Below are positions 1-7,880 of a stretch of 64,000 nucleotides of DNA, in pieces (the stretch's first letter is position 1; every line of letters begins with the position of its first letter). The notes under the pieces are model-generated. The model was given only the letters and a program-made list of their open reading frames with translations. It was not told the origin of the DNA and ran no database searches. The DNA comes from Candidatus Eiseniibacteriota bacterium (lineage in GTDB: Bacteria > Eisenbacteria > RBG-16-71-46 > CAIMUX01). Both the position numbers and the translations under genes were made by a program. Location: positions 62,001 to 126,000 of the forward strand of contig JADJQY010000013.1 in NCBI GenBank assembly GCA_016712505.1, read 5' to 3'.

Positions 1-782
1 TGGGCAGGAAAGGCGAGCCGGGGGCTGTAACCGATCGCGATCTGGTCCATCACACGACTGAACGCCTCGGCTTCGCGCGCGATGGCGGCGGCGCCGGTGG
101 ATTCGCCGGTGAACCAGCGAGCGACGAGCACGAGCCAACCGAGTGCATTGGGCGCCCAGAAGGCGAGGATCAGGCAGAGCCGCGCAAAGCCGCGACTTCC
201 GACGCGCGCGGGCAGGCAGAGTGCCAGGGCGAGCAGGGTGCCAAGCAGACCGTGCAGGCTGGTCAGGGCAAAGAGATGCCACGGGGAAAGATCGGTCAGC
301 TGGCGGAGCGCTGCGACTTCGACGTTCAGCCACCAGGGATAGGCCAGGGGGTGACCGGCCAGAAAGGGGTTCTCGACCGGGGGAAGGCCGGAGGTGAATG
401 CACTCGCGAGTTGCATCTGGAACTGCGAGTCCCAGGCGCGCGCCTCGAAGTGGTGTGCGGCGAAGAAGAGCAGGAGCGGCCCCCAGGCGAAGAGGATGCC
501 GGCCGCTCCGACCCGCGACTCGAACCAGAACCGACGCTCCCGCGAATCGGGGGGGCGCACCACCAGGCTCAAAGCGGCCAGGGCGGTGGCGATCCCGGCG
601 CAACTCGAGAGCGAGAGGCCGGCGAGACGCAGCAGTACCACGACCGTCGTCCAGAGGGGTGGGCCGAGCGCCCAGCTGAGGGCAAAGCGCGTGGCGGGTG
701 GCAGGGGCAGTCGGCGAGTGGCGCCGAGCAGGGCCAGCACCGGCAAGAGCAGCGCCCCGATGGCGCCGAGCACGCTGGCCAT
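1..782 (-). CDS. Partial polytopic membrane protein, GT-C glycosyltransferase-like (3' end outside window)
   Basis: An open frame of about 260 codons runs from an ATG at 782 to the window edge with no stop, so the C-terminus is missing. The product is strongly hydrophobic with several predicted membrane spans (an N-terminal Leu/Ala-rich span, then GILFAWGPLLLFF and later spans). A short loop with an acidic start (DSQFQMQLASAF) and the motif PFLAGHPLAYPWW resembles the first periplasmic loop of large GT-C-like membrane proteins (mannosyltransferase or YYY type), where an Asp lies in that loop. That family assignment is inference from the motif and topology. It lies 27 bp downstream of the aconitase-family gene on the same strand and may be cotranscribed with it. 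An overlapping GTG just before the ATG is an alternative start. Confidence 0.6.
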   Translation of the reverse strand, partial: MASVLGAIGALLLPVLALLGATRRLPLPPATRFALSWALGPPLWTTVVVLLRLAGLSLSSCAGIATALAALSLVVRPPDSRERRFWFESRVGAAGILFAWGPLLLFFAAHHFEARAWDSQFQMQLASAFTSGLPPVENPFLAGHPLAYPWWLNVEVAALRQLTDLSPWHLFALTSLHGLLGTLLALALCLPARVGSRGFARLCLILAFWAPNALGWLVLVARWFTGESTGAAAIAREAEAFSRVMDQIAIGYSPRLAFPA

Positions 783-809
783 CACCCGGTCACGCGCCGC
801 GCGGCGAGG

Positions 810-2882
810 CTACGGTCGCGCCGCGAGCGCGCCCGGGGTCCAAGCGGTGATCTCTCCCGCCAACGCGGACGCGGCCACGGTGAGCGGCGAGGCGAGGTAC
901 ATCTGCCCCGGCCCGCTTCGGCCGGGAAAGTTCCGATTGATGGCGGAGATGGTTACCGTCTCCCTGGCGTAGCTGACCCCCGGCCCGGCATTGATGCAGG
1001 CCCCGCAGGATGGCTCGATCACCCGTGCGCCGGATGCGGCGAAGATCTCGAGGTAGCCCATCCGCGCGCAGTACTCCTTGACCTCCTGCGAGCCGAACTG
1101 GATCCAGAAGGTGACCCGTTCGTGGACCTTCTGGCCGCGGGCCAGTCCTTCCTTCAGCACCGCGGCGTACATGTCCATGTCCGCGCGCTTCCCCGCGGTG
1201 CAGGATCCTCCGTAGGCGATCTCGATCGGAACCGACCCGCGCTCCCGGCAGAGCGTGCTCATGGGCACGCCGTTCCCCGGGTCTCCGGGCAGCGCCACCA
1301 TCGGCTCGAGTGCGGATCCGTCGATCTCGATCACCTTCTCCCACTCGGCATCGGGATCGCTGAACCATCCCTGGCAGAGGCGCTCGGCCTCGTCGCGGGA
1401 GAGGCCGCGCCACTCCTCGAGGAATCGGGCGGTCTTCTCGTCCGGCCGAACGATGCCGGTCATCGCTCCGACCTCGGCTGCCATGTTGGTCATGGTCGCG
1501 CGCTCGTCGACGCTCAGCTCCTCCACCGCCGCTCCGGCGTACTCGACCAGCTTGCCGATGGCCGAGCCCCCCTTGACATAGGGATGGGCGAGGATGGCGA
1601 GCATGAAGTCCTTCGCGGTCACCCCCTCGGGGCGTGTGCCGGTCACGTTGATCAGGACACTGCCAGGGACCCGCACCCGCACATCTTTGGTCACCCAGGC
1701 GTTGAACATGTCGGTGGTACCGACGCCGAAGGCGAGACAACCGAGCGCGCCGGAGTGCGGGGTGTGCGAGTCGGTGCCGATCACCAGTTGCCCGGGCAGG
1801 GCGTAACTCTGCGCCACCTTGGAGTGGCAGATCGCCTCCGAACCGCGCTCCCCCTCCGCGCCGCGCCCGATCTCGCCGTGCAGGCGGATGCCGTGCTTTC
1901 GGGCGAAGCTCTCCTGGGTTCGGGCCAGATTTTCCGCCGCCTCGAGCAGTCCCATCTTCTTCTTGTCGTCGGTCATCACCTGCCCGAGGAAGGTGAGGTG
2001 ATCACGGAAGAAGTAGACACTCTCGGGATCGGTGATCGTCCCCTCCGGACCCATCGACTCTTCGAAGAATGCCGCGGCCATCGGGGTCACATACTCGTGA
2101 CTGAAGCGAATGTCGGTCTGGGCGAAGCCGGCGTCCCCGGGCTGCACCGCCGGCACGCCCACCGCGCCGCGGGCCAGGTCGACGATCATGTGGCGGGCGA
2201 AGATCTTCTCCGCCAGGGTCATGGCGCGCGCGGGGGTGGTGATGGGCGGGATCGAGGCCTTGCCCTGCATGCGCGCCACGTTGAACGAGAAAAGTCCGCC
2301 GTACTCGATGATCTGGCGCGTGATCTCGTCCTCGCCCGCGGTGAAGGCGGAGAGGGGTAGTTCCTCGCCGCGCGCGATGCGCGCCAGCAGGGAGAAGTCG
2401 GTCGAGGCCAGGACGCCGAGATTCTGGCAATTCTGCCGGTAGATGCGCTCGATGTTCTCGGCGATCACCACGCGGATCCCGGCCGCCCGCTCGGCGTAGG
2501 GAGACTGCTCCCGCGACGAACCCTTGCCGCGTCGCTTTCCGCTCACCGCCACGACGAACCCCTGGCCGTGGATTCCCTCCTTGCGGATCGGGAAACGATC
2601 GCCGGAGCGGAGTCCGACGTAGACGTACCGCCCGAGCGTTTCGTCGGCGTAGTAGCAGACCCAGCCGGGGGTGATCTCGTCGGTGGAGATGTCGTCACGC
2701 AGCGGGAACGGGAGGGCGGCGGCGCCGCGCGCAGCGACGGCGTCCCAATCAACCGCCGGATCGGTCCCGCTCAACTGGGCTTCCAGCACCACGGGATCGT
2801 CGGCCAGGAACAGGATCCGGCCGGCTAGGCCGATCCGCTCCGGCAGCTTCTTCACTTCGTACCGCAGCAACGCTTCGTTCAT
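810..2882 (-). CDS. Aconitase/isopropylmalate dehydratase family enzyme with N-terminal swivel domain
   Basis: The 690-residue product is a [4Fe-4S] hydro-lyase of the aconitase superfamily. The small swivel-type domain comes first (about residues 60-170, with DDISTDEITPGW), followed by the large catalytic part. Cluster ligands are visible as Cys561 in the GSCT motif and Cys626/Cys629 in CGAC, and a substrate-binding GTDSHTPHSGALG loop is present. Swivel-before-catalytic order is that of AcnB, but the roughly 160-residue HEAT-like domain of AcnB is absent and the catalytic motifs look closer to LeuC. It is most likely an aconitate hydratase or a related 2-hydroxyacid dehydratase; the substrate cannot be fixed here, and no leuB or leuD lies nearby. 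The start at 2882 (MNEALL) is preferred over an in-frame ATG 45 bp upstream because homologous sequence begins here. Confidence 0.85.
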   Translation of the reverse strand: MNEALLRYEVKKLPERIGLAGRILFLADDPVVLEAQLSGTDPAVDWDAVAARGAAALPFPLRDDISTDEITPGWVCYYADETLGRYVYVGLRSGDRFPIRKEGIHGQGFVVAVSGKRRGKGSSREQSPYAERAAGIRVVIAENIERIYRQNCQNLGVLASTDFSLLARIARGEELPLSAFTAGEDEITRQIIEYGGLFSFNVARMQGKASIPPITTPARAMTLAEKIFARHMIVDLARGAVGVPAVQPGDAGFAQTDIRFSHEYVTPMAAAFFEESMGPEGTITDPESVYFFRDHLTFLGQVMTDDKKKMGLLEAAENLARTQESFARKHGIRLHGEIGRGAEGERGSEAICHSKVAQSYALPGQLVIGTDSHTPHSGALGCLAFGVGTTDMFNAWVTKDVRVRVPGSVLINVTGTRPEGVTAKDFMLAILAHPYVKGGSAIGKLVEYAGAAVEELSVDERATMTNMAAEVGAMTGIVRPDEKTARFLEEWRGLSRDEAERLCQGWFSDPDAEWEKVIEIDGSALEPMVALPGDPGNGVPMSTLCRERGSVPIEIAYGGSCTAGKRADMDMYAAVLKEGLARGQKVHERVTFWIQFGSQEVKEYCARMGYLEIFAASGARVIEPSCGACINAGPGVSYARETVTISAINRNFPGRSGPGQMYLASPLTVAASALAGEITAWTPGALAARP

Positions 2883-3016
2883 GGTCCGATGTCCCGTTCG
2901 ACTTCGAGATGGTAGGATGCGCGGCATTACGCTCCGGTCGAGACGGTGGCTGGGCCGCGTTCGATTCGACCGCGCAGCATAGCACAGCAGTCGCTTCGCG
3001 TTGGTTGGGAGGAGTG

Positions 3017-4384
3017 GTGCGGATCTCGCCCTGGTGGCTCCTGATGTTGCTGTTCGTTGCCGACCTCGGAGCCGAGGCGCGGGTGGCGGGCATTCCGGTC
3101 GGCATCGATCCTTTGCGACTCGATCCGGCGCGCGCCGGGGGCTCGGGCCGCGACTCGCTGGCCGAGCATTTCCCGGCGGCGCCATCCCCCTCTGCGGCGA
3201 CGTTCGATTCGCTGGGCGACCTCGAGGCGACCGACTGGGACTCGGCCTTTGCGGCCTACGATCGGAATCTGGCCAAGGCGCGACGCGGGCGGGTCGAGCC
3301 GCTCCCCCGGTTCGCCTACTCCAAGGTTCAGGGAGTTCATCTGGAGATGGGGCTCGGCTACGGCCCAGTGCTGGGGCTCGCCGAGCGGGTGGAGGCGCGC
3401 TTCGGTTACGACCTCGGTCGTGAGCGTCCAGGAGGATCGGCCCTGATCCGGGTGGGAGGCGCCGATCCGCTCCTTCCGCCGGAGGAGGGAAGCCTGCTCT
3501 TTGGCGCCGAGCTGGAGTGGCACGACCGCGTTCGTGCTTTCGGCGATCACGACCCCTACGGCAACAGCCTGCTCGCCCTCTTCGGCGGCTACGACGCCCG
3601 GCACTACCTGCGGGATCGAGGTGGATCGCTCGACCTGCTCCTCCGTCGTGGGGCGGGGCAGAGGATCCGCCTGGGGGCGTTTCGCACCGAGCAGGATCCC
3701 CTTCGAGTGGTCGAGGACTGGCATCTCTTCGGTGACGACCTCTGGATGAGCGAGAACTTCGCCGCCCGCTCCTTGACCGCGAACGGGCTCCGGTTGCGCG
3801 TCGATCGCGCGCCGGCCTTCGCCACCCCGGAGCAGCCGGATGGTCTCTATCTGCGAGGCGGCGTGACCTGGCAGGCCCGTGGGGCGCGGCCGGACGATCC
3901 GTTCTCCCGCACCGAATTCTCCCTCTATCACCACGGCTCCTTCGAGCGGGGGGACGGATGGGCGTTCGCACTCCGCGCCTCGAGCGCAACCGCAGGCGCG
4001 CCGCTCCAGGCGTTGGCCAGCTTCGGTGGAGATGGCGGGCTGCACGGAGTGCGCCCCTGGACGGTGGTCGGTCGCAATCTGCTCTACGCCCGCGGGCAAT
4101 ACGAACTCTCCAGCGCGCGGCTGCGTCGCACCCGCCTGCCGGTCCTGGCGGGGCTGGGGCTCCAGGTCGTGCCCTACACCGAGGCGGGGGCGATCGGACA
4201 CGCGCTGGCCACGGTCGACCACGACCCGGCGCGCCTGCGCTGGAACCTGGGAGTCGGGTTGCGCAAGAGCCTGATCGAAACGGGGCAGGCCTCGCATGCG
4301 CAGATCGACTTCGCCTGGCCGATGGGGGAGGATTCGGGGCCGGCGCGGATCACCCTTTCGTTCTCCAACGATGGACTCGACTAG
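3017..4384 (+). CDS. Predicted outer-membrane beta-barrel protein (BamA/surface-antigen-like C-terminus)
   Basis: The gene is read from a GTG with an AGGA-rich sequence just upstream; GTG 3014 and ATG 3044 are alternatives. The N-terminus ISPWWLLMLLFVADLGAEA is a signal peptide. The remaining 430 residues alternate short amphipathic strands rich in Tyr, Arg, Gly and Asp. Near the C-terminus FGGDGGLHGVRPW recalls the GGxxxLRGY turn of Omp85-type barrels, and the terminal segment (QIDFAWPMGEDSGP then ITLSFS) resembles the last strands of that fold. No POTRA domain is evident. It may be a surface-antigen-type barrel or an unrelated outer-membrane protein. It is divergent from the aconitase gene across 134 bp and is followed by another barrel gene. 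Confidence 0.6.
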   Translation: MRISPWWLLMLLFVADLGAEARVAGIPVGIDPLRLDPARAGGSGRDSLAEHFPAAPSPSAATFDSLGDLEATDWDSAFAAYDRNLAKARRGRVEPLPRFAYSKVQGVHLEMGLGYGPVLGLAERVEARFGYDLGRERPGGSALIRVGGADPLLPPEEGSLLFGAELEWHDRVRAFGDHDPYGNSLLALFGGYDARHYLRDRGGSLDLLLRRGAGQRIRLGAFRTEQDPLRVVEDWHLFGDDLWMSENFAARSLTANGLRLRVDRAPAFATPEQPDGLYLRGGVTWQARGARPDDPFSRTEFSLYHHGSFERGDGWAFALRASSATAGAPLQALASFGGDGGLHGVRPWTVVGRNLLYARGQYELSSARLRRTRLPVLAGLGLQVVPYTEAGAIGHALATVDHDPARLRWNLGVGLRKSLIETGQASHAQIDFAWPMGEDSGPARITLSFSNDGLD

Positions 4385-4427
4385 TGCCGGATCAGTCAGC
4401 GTAGGTCTCCTCAGGGATGGTGGTACG

Positions 4428-5123
4428 ATGAGCATGCAATCCAAGGCTTCAGGTGTCGGCTTCCTGCTGCTGGCGGCAGGTCTCTCCTTTCCGGTCGCGG
4501 CGTGGGCCTCGCCGGGTCCCTGGCATCTCGGGCTCCGCGGCGGGCTCAACCTGGCCAGTGCGGCGTTCGATCCCGAACCGGAGGCGGAGGTGTCGAGTCG
4601 CACCGCACCGCACCTCGGAGTGGTAGTCAGGTACGACCTCGGTCCTGGGCTGGCGCTGCAAAGTGGACTCCTGTGGACCTCCAAGGGTGCTCGGCAGGAA
4701 GAGACGATCGACAGCGGATCAGGACCGGTCGATGTCGAGAGCACGACGCGACTCGAGTACCTCTCCGTCCCCGCGTGGCTCCGGTTCTCCTTTGGCCGCG
4801 GCGCGACCCGCCCGTTTCTGGTCGTCGGTCCGGCGCTGGGGATCACGCTGGCCGCCAAGGACCGCACCGAGGCGGGTTCCTTCGACGAAACCGAGGACAA
4901 GAAGGACCAGATCGAAGGGGTGGAGTTCGCGCTCGACGCGTCGGTTGGGGTCGAGTTCCCGCTCGGCGGGATGCGCGGCGGTCTCGAGGCAGGCTACGCG
5001 CTCGGTCTCTCCAACGTCCTCGACCTGAAGGCGGAGGAGCTGCGGCCGGCGCATGAGGGACACGAGGACGATCCGGTCGCCCGCACGCGAACCCTCTTCT
5101 TCGCCTTCACGCTGGGCAACTGA
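4428..5123 (+). CDS. PorT-like outer-membrane beta-barrel protein
   Basis: The 231-residue product has a clear signal peptide (ending VAAWAS), then LGLRGGLNLASA, the usual opening of PorT/OmpA-like eight-stranded barrels in FCB bacteria. Alternating strands follow (LGVVVRYDLGPGLALQSGLLW, LEYLSVPAWLRFSFG, PFLVVGPALGITL) and the protein ends in TLFFAFTLGN. The pattern of a hydrophobic strand, an acidic loop (DETEDKKDQIEG) and another strand supports an integral outer-membrane protein; the function is unknown. The start at 4428 follows a weak GGGA ribosome site, and ATG 4434 is an alternative. It begins 43 bp after the previous barrel gene and ends 7 bp before the response regulator, so the three are probably one transcript. 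Confidence 0.7.
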   Translation: MSMQSKASGVGFLLLAAGLSFPVAAWASPGPWHLGLRGGLNLASAAFDPEPEAEVSSRTAPHLGVVVRYDLGPGLALQSGLLWTSKGARQEETIDSGSGPVDVESTTRLEYLSVPAWLRFSFGRGATRPFLVVGPALGITLAAKDRTEAGSFDETEDKKDQIEGVEFALDASVGVEFPLGGMRGGLEAGYALGLSNVLDLKAEELRPAHEGHEDDPVARTRTLFFAFTLGN

Positions 5124-5130
5124 GGACGGG

Positions 5131-5820
5131 ATGACCCCGAGCGTCCTGATCGTGGAAGACGATCCGAAGATTGCCGCCCTGGTGCGCAAGAACCTGGAGG
5201 CGGCCGGGTTCGCCTGCCGCGTGGCGGGGGACGGTCACACCGCGCTCCGCGAAGTGGCGGCCGATCTCCCCGCCCTGATCGTGCTCGATCTGATGATCCC
5301 GGGCGTCGACGGCCTGGAGGTCTGCCGCCGGGTGCGCCGCCAGACCCAGGTGCCGGTGCTGATGCTCACCGCCCGCAGCGGCGAGTCGGACAAGGTGCTC
5401 GGGCTCGAGATCGGTGCCGACGACTACCTGACCAAGCCGTTCAGTACTGCGGAACTGGTGGCCCGCGTCCGCGCGCTCCTTCGACGTTCCGCACCCGCGC
5501 GGGAGAGCGCCCTTGTTCGCGGTGCGCTCGAGATCGACCTCGAGCGGCGCACGGTGAGTCGCGGAGGCGAAGCGATCGAGGTGACGACCCTGGAGTTCGA
5601 CCTCCTGGTCTTCATGGCCGAGCGGGAAGGTCGGGTGTTCACTCGAGACGACCTGCTGGCCCACGTGTGGGGTGAAGATCGGGTGGTGGATGCGCGCTCG
5701 ATCGACAGTCTGATCAGTCGGCTTCGGCGCAAGCTGGAGCGCGATCCGGCCCATCCGCAGTACCTCCAGACCGTCTGGGGAGCCGGCTACCGCTACACCA
5801 CGCCGGCAGAATCGGGCTGA
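5131..5820 (+). CDS. OmpR/PhoB-family response regulator
   Basis: This is a two-component transcription factor of 229 residues. The receiver domain (1-120) carries the acidic pair in IVEDD, the phospho-acceptor Asp53 in LDLMIPG and Lys102 in TKPF. The C-terminal winged helix (about 130-225) has the usual VTTLEFDLLVFMA and DSLISRLRRKL helices and ends in GAGYRYTTP. No histidine kinase is adjacent; the nearest is about 7 kb away at 12862. It starts 7 bp after the PorT-like gene with a GAGGA ribosome site over that stop codon. Phosphate-transport genes lie downstream, so a PhoB-like role is possible but unproven. Confidence 0.92.
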   Translation: MTPSVLIVEDDPKIAALVRKNLEAAGFACRVAGDGHTALREVAADLPALIVLDLMIPGVDGLEVCRRVRRQTQVPVLMLTARSGESDKVLGLEIGADDYLTKPFSTAELVARVRALLRRSAPARESALVRGALEIDLERRTVSRGGEAIEVTTLEFDLLVFMAEREGRVFTRDDLLAHVWGEDRVVDARSIDSLISRLRRKLERDPAHPQYLQTVWGAGYRYTTPAESG

Positions 5821-5931
5821 GTTCTTCCTTCCTGCCCTCACCGCCTCGTCCGGACCCAAGGGTTGAGGGGGACGCGGGGGGCGTCGTATGGTGTGCGCCG
5901 TTTGCGGTTTCGAGTGACGGGTCGAGTCCCA

Positions 5932-5965
5932 TGCGGTGAGGCATGCCGTACGGCGTGCGGTGAGG
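5932..5965. promoter_or_regulatory. Direct repeats flanking a palindrome upstream of the phosphate transporter
   Basis: TGCGGTGAGG occurs at 5932-5941 and again at 5956-5965, 24 bp apart (about two helical turns). Between and overlapping them lies the near-perfect palindrome GCATGCCGTACGGCGTGC (5941-5958). The second copy ends 13 bp before the ATG of the PiT gene. The arrangement looks like a protein-binding site or a translational control element in the leader. No regulator is identified. Confidence 0.4.
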
Positions 5966-5978
5966 ACTGAGGGGGGCG

Positions 5979-7169
5979 ATGGGGGAGATCAGTTGGATCC
6001 TGATCGCGGTCGTCGTCGTGGCCCTGGTGTTCGACTACACCAATGGGTTCCACGACGCGGCGAACGCGATCGCGACCAGTATCGGGACCCGGGCGCTCCG
6101 GCCGACCGACGCCTTGGCCATGGCCGCCGGGTTGAACATCGTCGGCGGGATCATCTACCCGACCAAGGTCGCCGACACCATGACCCAGATCGTGGACAAG
6201 TCGGTGGCCTCGCAGGAGCTGGCGCTGGCCGCTCTGCTCGGGGCGATCATCTGGAACCTGATCACCTGGTTCTACGGCATCCCGTCGAGTTCCTCCCATG
6301 CGCTGATCGGGGGGTTGGTCGGAGCCGCGCTGGCGGCGGCGTTCGACGCGGGAAGCGTTCACTGGGACAAGGTGAACGCGAAGGTGTTGCTCCCGACCCT
6401 GGCCTCTCCGCTCATCGGCCTGACCCTGGCCGTGATCGTGACTTCGATCTTCTATCGGGCGATCGATGGTGATGGCCTGCTCGATCGAACCCTGATGCGT
6501 TGGTTCTGCACCGCACTCCTCGGCGCATTCTTCACTTTCATCCTCCATCTGGTGGTCGGGGAGACGCTGCGCTACACGCTCCGAGTCCATCTGCCGCTCT
6601 GGGTGTTCATCGTTCCCGCGCTCGGGGCAGCGATCGGGATCATGCTTCGAACCGCGAAGCGGGGACCGCGGGAGGTGAACGGAATCTACCGCGCCCTGCA
6701 AACCCTGAGCGCGGGCTACATGGCGCTGGAGCACGGACACAACGATGCTCAGAAGACGATGGGCATCATTACCCTGGCCCTGATCGCCGGGCACGCGCTC
6801 CCGACCGGAGCGCCGGTGCCGACCTGGGTCAAACTCTCTTGCGCGATCGTGATCGGGCTGGGGACATTCTCCGGAGGCAAGCGGATCATCCGTACCATGG
6901 GGATGCGTCTGGTCAAGCTGCAGCCGCTCGATGGATTCTGTGCCGAGACGGTGGCGGCCAGCGTGATCCAGCTTGCCGGCCGGCTCGGAATGCCGATTTC
7001 GACCACCCACGCCATCACGGCCAGCATTACCGGGGTCGGAGCGACCCGACGGATCTCGGCCGTGCGCTGGGGCATCACGGCCCAGATCCTGAGTGCCTGG
7101 GTGTTGACCCTACCCGCGGCGGCGCTCTTGAGCGCCATCAGCTACTTCGTGCTGACCATTTTCATCTGA
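5979..7169 (+). CDS. pit: Inorganic phosphate transporter, PiT family
   Basis: This is a low-affinity, cation-coupled phosphate permease of the inner membrane. The 396 residues contain about ten hydrophobic spans and the internally duplicated PiT signature: DYTNGFHDAANAIA near residue 20 and LEHGHNDAQKTMG near 250. SSSHALIGG and ISTTHAITASI form the paired pore motifs. The start at 5979 is the first ATG of the conserved N-terminus. The gene is followed 37 bp downstream by a DUF47 gene, the usual partner of bacterial pit genes, and preceded by an orphan response regulator. Confidence 0.95.
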   Translation: MGEISWILIAVVVVALVFDYTNGFHDAANAIATSIGTRALRPTDALAMAAGLNIVGGIIYPTKVADTMTQIVDKSVASQELALAALLGAIIWNLITWFYGIPSSSSHALIGGLVGAALAAAFDAGSVHWDKVNAKVLLPTLASPLIGLTLAVIVTSIFYRAIDGDGLLDRTLMRWFCTALLGAFFTFILHLVVGETLRYTLRVHLPLWVFIVPALGAAIGIMLRTAKRGPREVNGIYRALQTLSAGYMALEHGHNDAQKTMGIITLALIAGHALPTGAPVPTWVKLSCAIVIGLGTFSGGKRIIRTMGMRLVKLQPLDGFCAETVAASVIQLAGRLGMPISTTHAITASITGVGATRRISAVRWGITAQILSAWVLTLPAAALLSAISYFVLTIFI

Positions 7170-7206
7170 GCAATCGCGCGGCTGCCCTGACCTCCAAGGA
7201 GAAACG

Positions 7207-7830
7207 ATGAAGTTCAACCTGGTGCCGAAGAACGACAAGTACTTCGAGGACTTCAACCAGATCATCGACATCGTGCGCAGGATCGCGCGGGAGCTGCTGC
7301 AGGCGGTGGAGGGGGATCGGATCCCGGCCGATATCTGGCGGCGGGTGAAGAGTCTCGAACGGGAGGCGGATGGAGTGGTGAAGCGGATCACCACTCGCCT
7401 GGAGCAGTCATTCATCACACCGATCGAGCGGGAGGACATCCACCTGCTGGCGGTGACGATCGACGACGTGGCCGACTCGCTGTGCTCGATGGCCAGTCGG
7501 TTCGAGACCTTCGAGATCGAGACCCCGAACGACGATCTCCGCGCGATGCTGCGCGCCCTCGACCAGATGTGCGAGCAGATGGTCATCGCGGTGCATGAGC
7601 TGCGGACGCTCGACGCGGGACCGGTGCGCGAGGCCACGGCCAAGGTCGATACCCTGGAAGAGACGATCGACGAGCTCTACCGCCTGGCCTGCAAGCGGCT
7701 GTTTCACCGGCGGCCGGAGGCCTACGACCTGGTGCGGTGGAAGGAAGTGTACGATCTGCTCGAGGAAGCGGCCGACCACGGTCGTCACGTGGCGCGCACC
7801 GTCAATCACATCGTGGTGCGGCACTCGTAG
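7207..7830 (+). CDS. DUF47-family Pit accessory protein (PhoU-like)
   Basis: The 207-residue, all-helical cytoplasmic protein resembles PhoU. It opens with FNLVPKNDKYFEDF, the typical DUF47 start, and has the LEREADGV and DVADSL segments that carry acidic metal-binding residues in PhoU-like bundles. These proteins accompany PiT transporters and are thought to modulate them. A CAAGGAGAAACG ribosome site lies just before the ATG. It is the last gene of the phosphate pair and is followed by a perfect hairpin. Confidence 0.92.
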   Translation: MKFNLVPKNDKYFEDFNQIIDIVRRIARELLQAVEGDRIPADIWRRVKSLEREADGVVKRITTRLEQSFITPIEREDIHLLAVTIDDVADSLCSMASRFETFEIETPNDDLRAMLRALDQMCEQMVIAVHELRTLDAGPVREATAKVDTLEETIDELYRLACKRLFHRRPEAYDLVRWKEVYDLLEEAADHGRHVARTVNHIVVRHS

Positions 7831-7840
7831 TTGTCCCTCG

Positions 7841-7860
7841 GCGGCGGGTTTTCCCGCCGC
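7841..7860. terminator. Hairpin between convergent pit-DUF47 and thr operons
   Basis: A perfect 8-bp stem, GCGGCGGG with CCCGCCGC, closes a TTTT loop, 11 bp after the DUF47 stop and 20 bp from the thrC stop on the other strand. Neither side has a T tract, so it would be a U-less terminator or a simple boundary structure for both operons. Confidence 0.5.
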
Positions 7861-7880
7861 GGACGGCTCCTGGGTCGCAA

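Noticed and set aside
252..2360. Plus-strand open frame of 702 codons
   Set aside because: It is antisense to the membrane protein and the aconitase-family gene; its composition (Gly, Arg, His rich without motifs) is typical of a GC-rich shadow frame.
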